A DNA stretch of 64,000 nucleotides from contig NZ_FWPT01000004.1 of the NCBI RefSeq assembly GCF_900174585.1, forward strand, positions 310,001-374,000. Reading direction: 5' to 3'. Positions 62,694-64,000 of this stretch are shown piece by piece. The notes beneath the pieces were generated by a model. That model was not told the DNA's origin, searched no databases, and saw nothing but the letters and a program-made list of their open reading frames with translations. The translations under genes and the position numbers were made by a program. This DNA is from Parendozoicomonas haliclonae. GTDB taxonomy: Bacteria; Pseudomonadota; Gammaproteobacteria; Pseudomonadales; Endozoicomonadaceae. The first letter of the stretch is position 1. The number at the start of each line of letters is the position of its first letter.

Positions 62694-64000
62694 ATGATCA
62701 GACCCTCGACCTCGAAGCTCGTTATTTTTATGGCGGCAGTTCTGGCAGGCCTGTTTGTCCTTCCCGGCTTCACCCTCTTTCACTCTCCGGTTTACAGCAT
62801 CCCCTTGCAAAAATGCACCCCGGCGAAAGTTCTCTCTCCTGACCACCCCATTGGTTTGGAACGGATTCTGGATGAAGCCAGAAAGACCAACACACCCGTC
62901 AGTATCCTTGGTGCCGGTTACAGTCAGGGCGGGCAGACCTGTGCCAACGACAGCATCCAGATTAATACCCGGGAAATGAACCAGCTGATGCATGTGGATC
63001 TGGAAAAGCATGAGGTGACGGTTCAGGCCGGTGTCACCTGGAAGCGACTGCAGGAACAACTGTCCTTCTTTGGATTGAGCGTTGCTGCCATGCAGTCCTA
63101 TGCCGACTTTACCGTCGGAGGCTCTCTTGGTGTTAACGCCCACGGCCAGGATGTGCACTGGAATCCGGTATCCAAGTCAGTCGTGTCCATGCGGGTACTG
63201 CTAACGGATGGGCGCCATATTTTCGCCCGCCGTGATAACAACCCTGAGCTGTTTCGGGCGGTTATCGGAACCTATGGTCTTGTGGGGATTATTACTGAGG
63301 TCACGTTAAAGGTTCTGCCCAATACCATCCTCCACAAAAAGACCGAGCTGATCAAAGCCCGTAATTACTCTGACTATTTTTCCAGTCTGCAAACGAATTC
63401 TGATCTGGCACTTCACTCTGCAAGGCTGTCCATCAACCCGCTGTATCGCTTTAAAAATATGGTGGTGGTCAACTTTTTTGATACCGGAGAACCGGCAGGG
63501 CCAGAAGAAGAGAAATATTCTCCCAACTATCCGGATGCCCGGTACCTGAATTACCTCAAAAAGAGTTGGCTGGCTCGCACTGCCAGAACCACAGTCGAAT
63601 ATTTCTGGGCTGAAAAAGACAGCCTGATGACTCGCAATCAGGCTATGGGAGAATCTGTCAGCTCGTTGGCCAACACCCATGAAGGCAGCAAAGATATTCT
63701 TCAGGAATACTTTCTCCCGCCTGAACAGCTGGAACCTTTTATTCACGAACTCAAGCTCTGGGTAAAGCGGCATAAGAGCTTTACGCTGGTCAACGCAACG
63801 GTTCGCAGTGTCAATGCTGACAAAGACTCTCTGCTTCCCTATGCCCCTGAAGACCGCTTTGCTGTTGTGCTGTTTATCAATCTGGCCGATGAGGAAACCG
63901 CGGATAACAAGATGCAGCAGGCTACCCGCGAGCTGATTGATACCGTCCTGAACATGAACGGACGCTACTACCTGCCTTATGCGCTGTACGCTACCAAGGT
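62694..64000 (+). CDS. FAD-binding oxidoreductase, membrane-anchored or exported (partial)
   Basis: The frame opens at the ATG at 62694, behind GGAGAAAA, and is still open at the window end (435 codons seen). After a hydrophobic N-terminus (LVIFMAAVLAGLFVLPGFTL) comes a PCMH/FAD_binding_4 domain: SILGAGYSQGGQT (about 66-78), VTVQAGVTWKRLQEQL (about 102-117), DFTVGGSLGVNAHG (about 132-145) and GTYGLVGIITEVTLKVLP (about 192-209). The fold is that of alditol, lactone and DprE1-like oxidases, which join FAD by a His or hold it tightly. Substrate unknown. The ORF is not closed inside the window. Confidence 0.82.
   Translation, partial: MIRPSTSKLVIFMAAVLAGLFVLPGFTLFHSPVYSIPLQKCTPAKVLSPDHPIGLERILDEARKTNTPVSILGAGYSQGGQTCANDSIQINTREMNQLMHVDLEKHEVTVQAGVTWKRLQEQLSFFGLSVAAMQSYADFTVGGSLGVNAHGQDVHWNPVSKSVVSMRVLLTDGRHIFARRDNNPELFRAVIGTYGLVGIITEVTLKVLPNTILHKKTELIKARNYSDYFSSLQTNSDLALHSARLSINPLYRFKNMVVVNFFDTGEPAGPEEEKYSPNYPDARYLNYLKKSWLARTARTTVEYFWAEKDSLMTRNQAMGESVSSLANTHEGSKDILQEYFLPPEQLEPFIHELKLWVKRHKSFTLVNATVRSVNADKDSLLPYAPEDRFAVVLFINLADEETADNKMQQATRELIDTVLNMNGRYYLPYALYATK

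Noticed and set aside
1-64000. CRISPR arrays, IS elements, prophage, tRNA or rRNA genes
   Set aside because: No regularly spaced repeats, transposase or integrase motifs, phage genes or tRNA-like cloverleaf sequences were seen on either strand.

Overview
The window comes from a gammaproteobacterium of the Pseudomonas/Oceanospirillales branch. Gene order closely follows three chromosomal blocks I know from Pseudomonas aeruginosa: pilGHIJK-chpABC / gshB-tonB3-yqgE-ruvX / pilTU-yggS-proC-yggT-metXW-rdgB-hemW; endonuclease-dsbA-cyt c4-engB-polA-DUF2782-thrB-zur-znuCB; and the aa3 oxidase block coxB-coxA-cox11-coxC-SURF1-ctaA-ctaB-sco. Accessory genes sit between and inside these blocks: an arginine deiminase cluster, an E. 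coli-type ArgR, a dynamin-like GTPase and two large proteins of unknown function. A marine, host-associated Endozoicomonas-like organism would fit, but this is inference. I see no tRNA, rRNA, IS element, prophage or CRISPR array.

Region by region. 1-2035 (+): end of ahcY, then metF (activated methyl cycle) and rsmE. 2094-15326 (-): a complete Chp/Pil chemosensory operon controlling type IV pili (pilG, pilH, pilI, pilJ, pilK, the 2240-residue hybrid kinase chpA, chpB, chpC) with a MazG-like pyrophosphohydrolase last. 15640-18674 (+): gshB, a TonB3-like protein, yqgE, ruvX. 18696-20890 (-): the retraction ATPases pilU and pilT. 21072-23324 (+): yggS, proC, yggT.

23446-29390 is an arginine fermentation module: arcA-arcB-arcC (-), diverging from a YfcC/ArcD-type carrier (+) that is followed by argR. 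The 580-bp divergent region carries several FNR/Anr-type palindromes; two lie 31 bp from -10-like hexamers, one facing each way. A perfect FNR palindrome also precedes the cation symporter at 33720. A dynamin-like GTPase (29507-31471) separates this module from metX-metW. DUF4426, rdgB and hemW continue the conserved block to 37446.

37415-47447: endonuclease, dsbA, cytochrome c4 (-), engB (+), polA (-), a DUF2782 lipoprotein and thrB (+). Between engB and polA lie an exported 560-residue protein of unknown function and, downstream of it, what I read as an undescribed small RNA on the minus strand. It has a sigma-E/AlgU-type promoter (GGAACTT-N15-GTCAGA), a G/U-rich body and a 12-bp terminator hairpin ending in eight U. 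The locus matches Spot 42 and ErsA, so it is best viewed as an ErsA-like envelope-stress sRNA. This is the most interesting item in the window.

47594-52466 (+): a 687-residue hydrophilic, effector-like protein, then zur-znuC-znuB behind a clear Zur box (znuA is not in this window) and a small lipoprotein. 52472-61928 (-): an orphan protein, then the cytochrome aa3 oxidase subunits with heme A synthesis and copper insertion factors. After a 765-bp gap without a convincing gene, an FAD-binding oxidoreductase runs off the right edge.
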